From VXPW01 sp965115815 (GTDB lineage Bacteria > Pseudomonadota > Alphaproteobacteria > TMED109), in contig OZ220465.1 in NCBI GenBank assembly GCA_965115815.1, positions 1,736,001 through 1,800,000 on the forward strand: 64,000 nucleotides of DNA, written 5' to 3'. The notes under the pieces were generated by a model, which was given only the letters and a program-made list of their open reading frames with translations, ran no database searches and was not told where the DNA came from. The stretch's first letter is position 1, and each line of letters starts with the position of its first letter. Shown here one piece after another: positions 36,877 through 46,128 of this stretch. The translations under genes were made by a program, and so were the position numbers.

Positions 36877-36890
<14 letters not shown>
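36570..36890 (+). CDS. DUF1476 protein (ATPase zeta-inhibitor-like)
   Basis: 106 residues from ATG 36570 (MTTFDDRKDEAEKKYAHDQQ), preceded by GGGAGCGAGG. The FAHD-like motif (KYAHDQQLQFRI), ARRNKLLGLWAAEAMG and VVVADFDEPGDADVVRKL are the conserved core of DUF1476, which includes the alphaproteobacterial zeta subunit that inhibits F1-ATPase. Strong lineage marker. It is convergent with purB, and the two coding ends overlap by 14 bp. Confidence 0.93.
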
Positions 36891-38187
<1,297 letters not shown>

Positions 38188-38633
38188 CGGAAGCATCTCG
38201 ACAGACGGCGACGGTCCGGCAGCATCCGTGGCGATTCCGCAGGACGGCCCGCCACGCAGTTCAGACAGTACACCGCCGGGAGATGCCGCCAAGGGGCCGG
38301 ACCACCGGTCGGGAAATTCGGGTCCGGCACGCCGGGTCCGGTACCGGACCGGCCGGTGGCCGGATTCCTCGTGCGCCGGTCTGGAGAAGAGCCGAGGCTT
38401 CCGCTTCGGTTCGATCGGATCGACGGGCGGCGCCGGAATTCCGTGCGCCGGCGAAAGCGGATCGTTGCGTTTCGGCCCGGAACGCCTTCGCGGCCACGTC
38501 GAACCCGTCAGTCGACCACCTCGTCGGTCTTCATGTCGGCCACCCCTTGCAGCCCGAGCCGCGTCCTGCCTGCCACGAACCGCACCCGCCGGAACGTCGC
38601 CGATCAATCCCGTGGCGGAGGTCCCGAGCGGTC
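38188..38633. other. Intergenic region, no supported gene
   Basis: About 450 bp between the start of purB and the 3' end of the gamma-glutamyltransferase gene. It should hold the purB promoter. The purB frame stays open through it, but nothing there resembles PurB. Confidence 0.45.
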
Positions 38634-40205
38634 CTACGCGACAGCCACGCCGCTGACCGGCGAATGGGGATGCGCGGCCCCCGTGCATTCGCCGGTGTCG
38701 CCGATCATGGCTCCGGAGGGGGTGGCATACAGGGACGGGAATGTGGTGGGATCCCAGGGCCGAGAGGGAGCGACCAGGCTGATGGCGTCCGCGGTTGCCG
38801 GACTGAGGCGAGCATCGTGAACGAGCACGTCGATGCCGCTCGCGTCGATCCTGGGCTGGGCCAGCGCGGTTTCCAGATCCATGCCGAAGTCATTGGTGAA
38901 GGAGGCAAGCTGAAAGACGGCCGGCAGGATCCTGCGTCCCCCGGATGCTCCGTATCCGAACCACGGCGCGCCGTCTCGGGTCGCGATCAACGGGCACATG
39001 TTCGACAGGGGTCGTTTGCCGGCGCCGAGCGAGTTGGGTCGGCCCGGTCGTGGGTCGAACCAGTTGATTCCGTTGTTCATCAGGATTCCGCTGTCGGGCA
39101 GCACCATGCGGGAACCGAACGGTGACAGCAGGGTCGTGGTCAGCATGACCAGATTGCCTTCCCCGTCGGCGGCCGAGATATGGGACGTGCAACTCCGATC
39201 CGCGGGATGTTCCGCGTGTCCCAGATGTTCGAGTCGGCTGCGATACGCATCCACGAGTACCTTGGCGTAGGTGCCATAGGTTTCCGGACCCGGTTCGCCC
39301 GCATCGAAGGCGGGGAGTTGCGCAAGAGCCTGCGCGAAGGTCGGCCCGGCGGTGAGTCCGCCCGGCAGGTGATAGACCGCTGGACCGCGCTCCAGCCGGA
39401 GCGGCTCCGCGAATCGGGCTGAATAGCCCGCAAGGTCGGATCCGGAGAGGAATCCGCCGGCGGCGCGCACGTCAGCTGCCACGGAGCGGGCCAGCGTGCC
39501 TTCGTAGAGGCTTCGGGGGCCCTCGACGGCGAGCACGCGCAACGACTTCGCGAATGCCGCCAGCGGCAGAAAGGAGGGGGTCGCCTGCGGTCCCATGACG
39601 GGCGGCAGGCCGCCGGGCAGCCAAACGGCGGACGAGGTCGGATAGCGGGCCAGCAAGGAAGCCTCGGCAGCCACCTGCAGCGTGGTCCACCAGCGCACAC
39701 GGTGTCCCCGCTCGGCCAAGGCGAGAGCCGGAGCCACGAGGTCCGCCCACGGCGTGCGTCCCCAGGTCGCAGCGGCCAGCCCGTAACCGGAAACGGCGCC
39801 GGGAACGGCGATCGACCTGGCCCCGTGAATGTTGGCGTCGTCTTCGACCGCGGGCCAACCGAACATCTCGGCACCGGTCGCGCCGGTCAGGGGGTAGGCA
39901 GCCGGATCCAGCGCGGCCGGGGCGACCATGCCGAAGTCGACCACCCGCACGGCCCGGTCCGAGGCCAGGAAGGCAACCAGGAATCCGCCGCCGCCCAGGC
40001 CGCTCATCCACGGCTCCGTGACGGACAGCGCCAGTGCGGTCGCGATCGCCGCATCCATGGCGTTGCCGCCGTTTCGCAGGATCCGGGCGCCGGCCCGGGC
40101 GGCTTCGATTTCCTGGGCGACGACGATCCCGCGGCGGCCGGATCCGGCGGGCTTTGCAATGCTCCAGCTCTCAAACGGAACCTCGGATCGCGAAGGACGG
40201 TCCAT
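38634..40205 (-). CDS. Gamma-glutamyltransferase family protein
   Basis: Ntn-hydrolase that self-cleaves before a threonine and transfers or hydrolyses gamma-glutamyl groups. 523 residues from ATG 40205. Seen: ARILRNGGNAMDAAIATALA, EPWMSGLGGGGFLVAF, then the processing/nucleophile site CTSHISAADGEGNLV (Thr of T-S-H) and NNGINWFDP with PLSNMCPLIA. No obvious signal peptide, so the protein may be cytoplasmic or may have lost its N-terminus. A 195-bp MITE ends 8 bp before the ATG, and the original upstream region now lies beyond 45977. Confidence 0.9.
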   Translation of the reverse strand: MDRPSRSEVPFESWSIAKPAGSGRRGIVVAQEIEAARAGARILRNGGNAMDAAIATALALSVTEPWMSGLGGGGFLVAFLASDRAVRVVDFGMVAPAALDPAAYPLTGATGAEMFGWPAVEDDANIHGARSIAVPGAVSGYGLAAATWGRTPWADLVAPALALAERGHRVRWWTTLQVAAEASLLARYPTSSAVWLPGGLPPVMGPQATPSFLPLAAFAKSLRVLAVEGPRSLYEGTLARSVAADVRAAGGFLSGSDLAGYSARFAEPLRLERGPAVYHLPGGLTAGPTFAQALAQLPAFDAGEPGPETYGTYAKVLVDAYRSRLEHLGHAEHPADRSCTSHISAADGEGNLVMLTTTLLSPFGSRMVLPDSGILMNNGINWFDPRPGRPNSLGAGKRPLSNMCPLIATRDGAPWFGYGASGGRRILPAVFQLASFTNDFGMDLETALAQPRIDASGIDVLVHDARLSPATADAISLVAPSRPWDPTTFPSLYATPSGAMIGDTGECTGAAHPHSPVSGVAVA

Positions 40206-40213
40206 CAAGACCC

Positions 40214-40408
40214 CACGACGATCCCATGCTGATTCGGAGATGCGAAATCCGAATGCGTGGGGGCTCGGCTCATCACAGATCGCCTCCTTGAGATCGCAAG
40301 GTTCGGGCCAAGAAGGCCCCATCGAGCCTTGGCGGCACGATTGCAGCGCGACGCAAACTGAGAAAATCTCGCCAGTCGTCGCCGGATCAGCAGCGTGGGA
40401 TCACCGTG
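40214..40408. repeat. 195-bp MITE, copy Xc (ISAs1-type ends)
   Basis: Begins CACGACGATCCCATGCTG and ends CAGCGTGGGATCACCGTG; same length and sequence as Xa and Xb. No duplication directly flanks it; its left neighbour ATCAAGACCC instead matches the sequence beyond the ISAs1 relic at 45967-45976. Confidence 0.9.
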
Positions 40409-40418
40409 CGCGGCGCCA

Positions 40419-43400
40419 CTACCGGGCATCCTCCTGCCATCGCAGCGCGCCGCGCAGCATGAGGCTGTCTTCGGGAGCCGGACCCGGGCGGTGCGCGCCC
40501 TCGAGGCCGAGGGAGAGCCCCGCGCCCATGCGGTAGCGCGCGCCGAGCCGCAGCGTGCGCCCGCCCGTCTCCGCCAGGCTGAGGCCCGCCCATGGGGTGA
40601 GCACCGCCAGGGGCCCCGGACCGGCAAGGCCGAACCCGTGGCCCACCTCCGCCTCCAGGCGGCTCTCCGCCTCTTCCGATGCCGTGCTGTCCGCCGCCGC
40701 GGGCAGGCCGGGGCCGAACAGCCGGTCCTGGCCGCTCTCGGTGCGCCCGTGCGCGGGACCGAAGGCGAGGAACGTCCCGCGCCCGTCGGCTCCGGGGTCG
40801 AGGCGCACCAGCGCGCTCACACCCCATTCGTCGCGGTCCGCCTCATGCGCCGCCAGGAGCCGCGCGCGCAACCCCGCCGTCAGGCCCTCCGCCGGGTCAT
40901 GCCAGGTCACGCCCGCACCGGCCTCGAGGCCCGCCCCTTCGGCAACGTCGCCGCCGTCATGGCGCACCCCCGCCTCCAGAGCCGGCGTCAGCGTCGCGCC
41001 GCCCGCCAGCGCGTGCTCGTACGAGCCTTCCAGCAGCAGCCGCAGGCGCGCCGTCCTCGCCGTCAGCCCCGCCAGACCGTCATCGGACCCCGTGCGCAGG
41101 TGCGCCGCCGAACCCTCGCCCTTCACCGCAAGGCGCGTCATGCCGCCCGCCATGAGCTCCGCATCCTCGACCAGGACGCTGCGGCCGCCCGCAGACGCGC
41201 TCCACTGCGTCAGGTCCGCACTGCGCGCCGGCGCGCCCTCCTCGGCGATCCGCACCTCGCCGGTCCCGTAGCCGAGGCTCGCCCACAGGGTCGAGCCGTC
41301 CGGCAGCAGCCACGCCGCATAGGGGTGCACCGACGTGATCGTCGTCTCGTGCACGCCCTTCACCCGGCCGCCGGCGGCGCCGGCCGCCTCCGTGTCCAGC
41401 TCGCCCCGCGCATGGGAGAGTGCCGCCCCGGCCAGAAGGTCCGGGCGCACCCGCACATCCGCCCCCAGCTGCGCCGACCACAGGCCGCCGTCCCAGGTGA
41501 CATCCTTCTCCGAACCCGACAGCGACAGCCACTCGCCCCGGCCCCATACCGCCAACGGCGGCGGGGACGCCTCGCCGTCGGCACCCGCCGCCAGCGTGAA
41601 GGACGCCCCGTCCAGTATCTCGCTCAAGGCCGGACCGGGCTCCTCCGGGCGCGGCGGCACCGACCGGGCATGACTGACCGGCGACGACGGCAGGGCGCCG
41701 AACCGCAGCGAACTGCCCGGCCTGCCGGACGCCGCCGCCTCGATCCGACCCGTCACCGCCCCCAGCGTCCGCGACATCGCCGCCGCCGCCACATGCGGCA
41801 GCACCGCCGCATTCACCCGGTTCGCCCGTGCAACAGACCCCGTCGCCCGGTCGCGCAGCACGCCCGCAGCCGTCGCGTCGCTCCCCACCGCGTAGTCCGC
41901 ACCATCGTTCAGCGTGATGCGGTAGGCTTCCGCCCCCTCCGTATCCGCATCGGCCGCCGTCGGGATCGTCACCACCCCCGTGGTGCGCGCCGCGGCGCCG
42001 AACACCGCATCGAACGAACGCGGCCCCGGACCGCCCGGAACGTCACCGGCATCGAAGCCGCTGGCATTGCGCGCCGACAGCGTCAGGCTGACCGTCAGGC
42101 TGCCCGTCAGCGCCCGGTCGGCGGTCACCGCGAGGCGGATGTCGTCGCCCTCGGTCACCGCCGCAGGGTCCTGCGCCAGGGTCAGCACCGGCAACAGCGT
42201 CGTGTCCGTCACCGTCACCGCCACCGGATCGATGGTCACCGAACCGTAGCCGCCGCCCGAGGCGTCGTGCGTCAGCGTCGTCGTGTCGTCCGTCGTGTCC
42301 TCGTCACGGGCCGCGCGCACCGTCACCGTCTGCGCCGTGTTCCAGTTGGCGGTCGTGAAGGTCAGGCTGGCCGGTTCCACCGTCACGTCGCCCGACGCGC
42401 CGCCCACCGTCACCGTGACATCGCCCGAGGGTTCCGTGTCCAGCACCACCGTGTAGGCGGCGCTGCTGCCCTCCGCGACCGTCAGCGCGGTCGGCGTCAC
42501 CGTCACGCTCCCGCCCGCAGTGGGAGGCGTGTCATTAGTGGGAGGCGTGTCATTCTCGATCACGCTCTCGATCACGCTCACCACGACTGAGGCGATGGTC
42601 ACCGAGCCGTAGCCGCCGCCCGAGGCGCTGTGCGTCAGCGTCACGTCGGGGTCCGCCGCCGTGTCCGGGTCCTCGGCCGCGCGCACCGTCACCGTCTGCG
42701 CCATGTTCCAGTTGGCAGTCGTGAAGGTCAGCGGCGAACCCTCCACCGTCACGTCGCCCGAAGCGCCGCCCACCGTCACTGTCACGTCCGCCGAGGGTGC
42801 CTTGTCCAGCTTCACCGTGTAGGCGCCGCTGGCGCCTTCCGCCACCGTCAGCGCCGCCGTCGAAATCGTCACGCCAGCGACCGTCGGCGTCCGCGGCGTC
42901 GCCGTCACCCAGGTCGTCTCGGTGCCATCGCCGCCGCTGTTCACCGCGAGCAGCCTGAAGCTGTACTCGTTGCCATTCTCCAGGCCCGTCACCGTGTGGG
43001 TCGTGGTGCCGGCGCCCGAACTCGGGATGGCGGCCAGGGTCGCGCTGCTTTTTTCGCTCGTCTTGCCGTGGCGCAGCTTGTAGCCGGTGATGCTCGCATT
43101 GTTCGGGTTGCTCCACGTCAGCACCACCTGCCCGTTTCCCGCCGCTGCCGACAGGCCCGTCGGGGCAGAGGGCGGCATGGTCGTGGTCGTTACGTCGTTG
43201 TCAGTGATGGTGAGAATGAGCATGTTGCTGTTCTGCGTCCAGCCATCCGAACGTGCCAGACTGTTGGGCACAAGCCTCAGGGCGACGGTTTCCCCGGTTC
43301 CCTCATCGACCGTGTCGCCCAGTATGCCGATTTTGAAACTTCCATTCGTCCCGAATTCAACATTTGCAAATGCGTTGTTGCTGAATACACCGGGATAACA

Positions 43401-44384
43401 GATATCCGCACCGCTGGACGGAGCACTGCAAGACGTGGTGCCAACATTGGTGTTGTCGGTTGCCGTGCTGCTTTCGGCAACAAACTCAACGTTAAACCCC
43501 GTGCGAGATGGCGTGCCCTCCCCGAGCTTGATGTTGATCGTCACATCCTTCTTGCCGGAATCGCCCTCGGTAATCGTGGTCGATGCGGTCGATATGGTGA
43601 CGGTCTTGGAAGCGGGCGCGGGGTCGGTGATGGTGACGGTGGTGGAGGTCGTGCCCGCCGTGGCGGTGCCGTCCTGGCCCCTCCAGCTCCAGGTGACGGT
43701 ATGTGCGCCCTTGCCCAGACTGACGCAGGGACTGAGGTTGACGGCGCGCCCCTTCGTGATGCCGGCGGGAGCCTGTGTGATCTCGACGCCGAGGCTCGTG
43801 TCGGAGAGCACCGCATGCGCGGTCACGGCCGTCTTGCCCTGACGCGCCTCCAGATACGTGACCCCACCCTGCGAGACCGAAAGCAGGTTGTAGCACACCT
43901 GCGTCGTCGTCTCGGCGGTCCTGATGGTGCTGTCCGGGCCGGAGATCAGCGTCGGGGCCGGCACCTGCGGTGTGGCGCTCGCTTGGTTGCTTTGACGGAA
44001 AGCTGTATTGGCATCAGTCTGCGCGTAGACAATGAACTGATAAGGGGTTCCGTTCGTCAGGCCCGTTACCGTGTGGCTTCTGGTGCCGGAGTTGGAAGCT
44101 GGAATCACGATGGGTGTCCCGGCCCACGTATGTACACCGCCGTTGATCTTGTACCCCCAACCGGTTAGCCCGCCGCCGGTATACGTCCAGTTCAGCGTCA
44201 CCTGTTCGTTGCCCGCCGTGGCGGTGAGGACCGGCGATTGCGCCTGCGCGTACTGGGGCGCGAGAGCGGCGGCCGGCGCGATGAGGAAGAGGGCAGCGAA
44301 TGCCGCCTTCAGGAGGCGGGCGGTTCTTTCGAGGGTGCCCACCGGCTCAGCCCCGCGCCCTGACTCTTGAGGGGGGGGGTACAA
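40419..44384 (-). CDS. Large autotransporter-type surface protein with FN3 and Calx-beta-like domains
   Basis: 1321 residues. Signal peptide around residues 24-49 (LLKAAFAALFLIAPAAALAP ... QAQ). A fibronectin-III-like domain follows (about 50-140: LTATAGNEQVTLNWTYTGGG), then a Calx-beta-like region (about 250-390), a second FN3 (SAPTGLSAAAGNGQVVLTWS, about 405-495) and two nearly identical units of about 110 residues (ALTVAEG, VTVGGASGDVTVE, LTFTTANWN). The C-terminal 330 residues are an autotransporter beta-barrel (VWGRGEWLSLSG, LGADVRVRPDLLAGAALSHA, LRLGARYRMGAGLSLGLEG). It ends LRGALRWQEDAR, not in the usual aromatic residue. Start TTG 44384 or GTG 44339, both before the signal. Likely an adhesin exposed on the outer membrane. 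Confidence 0.88.
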   Translation of the reverse strand: MYPPPQESGRGAEPVGTLERTARLLKAAFAALFLIAPAAALAPQYAQAQSPVLTATAGNEQVTLNWTYTGGGLTGWGYKINGGVHTWAGTPIVIPASNSGTRSHTVTGLTNGTPYQFIVYAQTDANTAFRQSNQASATPQVPAPTLISGPDSTIRTAETTTQVCYNLLSVSQGGVTYLEARQGKTAVTAHAVLSDTSLGVEITQAPAGITKGRAVNLSPCVSLGKGAHTVTWSWRGQDGTATAGTTSTTVTITDPAPASKTVTISTASTTITEGDSGKKDVTINIKLGEGTPSRTGFNVEFVAESSTATDNTNVGTTSCSAPSSGADICYPGVFSNNAFANVEFGTNGSFKIGILGDTVDEGTGETVALRLVPNSLARSDGWTQNSNMLILTITDNDVTTTTMPPSAPTGLSAAAGNGQVVLTWSNPNNASITGYKLRHGKTSEKSSATLAAIPSSGAGTTTHTVTGLENGNEYSFRLLAVNSGGDGTETTWVTATPRTPTVAGVTISTAALTVAEGASGAYTVKLDKAPSADVTVTVGGASGDVTVEGSPLTFTTANWNMAQTVTVRAAEDPDTAADPDVTLTHSASGGGYGSVTIASVVVSVIESVIENDTPPTNDTPPTAGGSVTVTPTALTVAEGSSAAYTVVLDTEPSGDVTVTVGGASGDVTVEPASLTFTTANWNTAQTVTVRAARDEDTTDDTTTLTHDASGGGYGSVTIDPVAVTVTDTTLLPVLTLAQDPAAVTEGDDIRLAVTADRALTGSLTVSLTLSARNASGFDAGDVPGGPGPRSFDAVFGAAARTTGVVTIPTAADADTEGAEAYRITLNDGADYAVGSDATAAGVLRDRATGSVARANRVNAAVLPHVAAAAMSRTLGAVTGRIEAAASGRPGSSLRFGALPSSPVSHARSVPPRPEEPGPALSEILDGASFTLAAGADGEASPPPLAVWGRGEWLSLSGSEKDVTWDGGLWSAQLGADVRVRPDLLAGAALSHARGELDTEAAGAAGGRVKGVHETTITSVHPYAAWLLPDGSTLWASLGYGTGEVRIAEEGAPARSADLTQWSASAGGRSVLVEDAELMAGGMTRLAVKGEGSAAHLRTGSDDGLAGLTARTARLRLLLEGSYEHALAGGATLTPALEAGVRHDGGDVAEGAGLEAGAGVTWHDPAEGLTAGLRARLLAAHEADRDEWGVSALVRLDPGADGRGTFLAFGPAHGRTESGQDRLFGPGLPAAADSTASEEAESRLEAEVGHGFGLAGPGPLAVLTPWAGLSLAETGGRTLRLGARYRMGAGLSLGLEGAHRPGPAPEDSLMLRGALRWQEDAR

Positions 44385-44739
44385 CGAGTTCGGGTTTGCG
44401 CGCGCGTGAGGCGCTCACGCCCCGCCCGAAGAGCCGCAGGTCATGCATCCCGACATCGCCCGGCATCCGCGTCATGGCCCCATCCTCCCGTCCTGAATTC
44501 CACGCCGCCGCGCCCGCACGGCCGCAGCGAACCCGCCGGTGCAATCCATAACCCGTCCGCGGGCCGGTTTCAACACGCGCCGCGCCCGACAGCCGGACAT
44601 CCTGCCATCGGCAAGCGTTTCGCCGATTATAGCAAACACGCGCATCCCTCGCAGACCCGGAGCAGCAGGTCCGGTGCGGGCAGCCAGACGGTCGGGTCGG
44701 CGTGCTCGGTGGCGGCCGGGGAGGTGCCGGTCAACTCCG
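44385..44739. other. Region upstream of the autotransporter gene
   Basis: About 355 bp between the autotransporter start and the ISAs1 relic. It should contain the promoter. A G-run (about 44372-44381) directly precedes the start and could vary by slippage. No gene recognised. Confidence 0.45.
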
Positions 44740-45966
44740 GCAGGGGAAGGCTACGGCACGCGCATGCGTGGCGCCCACCGCACCGGCGAGGATCCTGACG
44801 AGACGGTCTCGCGGATCGAGCCCGGGACCGGCATGCCGGTCCCGATCCTCAACGATCATGACGAGGGCGGGGAGGTCGCCGCCGTCCACGCCGCGCTCGA
44901 GACGGCGCCGGTGGCCGGCCGTCTGCTCACGCTCGACGCGCTCCCCACCCCCCGCGAGACGGCACGGCGGATCGTCGAGACCCAGGGCGCCGACGAGATG
45001 ATGGCGGTCAAGGGCAACGCTCCCAAAACCTTCGAGACGTTCGAGAGCATCCACTGGGAGACCACGAGCACGGGACGCTACCGCGAAACGCCCACGCTCG
45101 AGCATGGCCGCATCGAGCCGCGCAGCATCGAAGTCTTCACCCCGCCCGCGAAGATGATCCACGATCCTCACGTCCAACCGATCTTCCGTGTTACCCGGCG
45201 CGTCGAATTCAAGAAATCCGGAAAACCGACCACCGAGCATGCCTACGGCAGGACCTCGGTCGAGGCCGATCGCGCCTCGCCGCAACCAGTACTCGCAGGG
45301 AACCGCGGTCCCTGGGGGGTCGAAACAGGGCTCTTCTTTTGTCCGGTTTCGTCCGGCGAGGGAGCGTTGTAGGCAGATCTGGAGGTCCATTCGGGAGCAG
45401 ATTTCGTTGTCGATATGCCGGTTCCGACCTCGAGAAAGTGCCACCAACTTCAAGAACGGCCACTCTGATGCGGTTGTCCGCCGCTGATGACGGCAACAGA
45501 ATGGTCCTGGGGGTCGAAAGCCATCACTACATCCGCGACGCCATCTTCCGCGAAGACGACTCCAGGCTCCGGGCCCGCAACGCGCCCGCAAACCACGCGA
45601 TCCTCCACACCCTCGCCCTTGCCGTCATCCTCCACCACCCGCGGAAGCTGCCCCAACCCTTCCACCGCTTCGCCGACGCCCGCCACCCCTATGCCGACCC
45701 GCGCAAGCCGGTCCTGCACGCCGTCGCAAGACCCGGCGGACCGCGCCACACCCCGACCGAAACCGCAAGCCTCCGAGCCGGGCCACCCAACCCGGCCGGC
45801 TTCTCGCTCGCCCCGGATCCGCCGAAGCGGGCCCCTCGCGCCCCGCTCCACGCCGCCACCGGGCCGCAGACGTCCGCACATCTCACAATCGCAGACTCGA
45901 ACGCGGCGACCCGCGCCGCGATCAAGACTCCGATCGCATCACAGCAACAAGCATGGGATCACCTTG
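44740..45966 (+). pseudogene. ISAs1-family transposase relic (same type as the DruA fusion)
   Basis: Homologous to the ISAs1 part of the gene at 10641-12437: RGAHRTGEDPDETVSRIEPG, LLTLDALPTPRETARRIVET, MMAVKGNAPKTFETFESIHW and, after a 184-bp insertion, GVESHHYIRDAIFREDDSRL then RARNAPANHAI. The N-terminal DruA part is absent. The 3' terminus AGCATGGGATCACCTTG ends at 45966. Confidence 0.87.
45326..45509. repeat. 184-bp MITE V with 10-bp duplication
   Basis: Starts CAGGGCTCTTCTTTTG and ends CAACAGAATGGTCCTG (imperfect inverted repeat). GGGGTCGAAA flanks both sides (45316-45325 and 45510-45519). Removing it restores the ISAs1 reading frame around the catalytic Glu. Single copy in this window. 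Confidence 0.88.
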
Positions 45967-46128
45967 ATCAAGACCCCCTCCCAGTCGGCCGCGGGTATGC
46001 AGGATCGGAAATGTCAGCCCGGCCGGAATCGCCGGTTCCCGGGGTTGCCCGGCACCCGCCCGGGCAACCCGTTCGAACCCGCTTCGGCTTCGGCATGACC
46101 CGATTCTCCATTGCCGCGAATCGGTCGG

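Larger units (their letters stand above)
40214..45966. mobile_element. Putative composite transposon carrying an autotransporter gene
   Basis: Left end MITE Xc, right end the terminus of an ISAs1 relic (AGCATGGGATCACCTTG). ATCAAGACCC stands directly outside both ends (40204-40213 and 45967-45976). Cargo is the autotransporter gene 40419-44384. Joining the flanks would restore GGGAGGGGGTCTTG in front of the gamma-glutamyltransferase ATG (reverse strand), a good Shine-Dalgarno sequence. Confidence 0.72.

Noticed and set aside
38188..38688. N-terminal extension of purB
   Set aside because: PurB proteins begin at M-I-P-R-Y; the upstream residues match nothing and the region is needed for the promoter.
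40395..42590. 731-codon open frame antisense to the autotransporter gene
   Set aside because: Arg/Pro-rich shadow frame of a high-GC gene; the minus-strand protein has a signal peptide and known domains.
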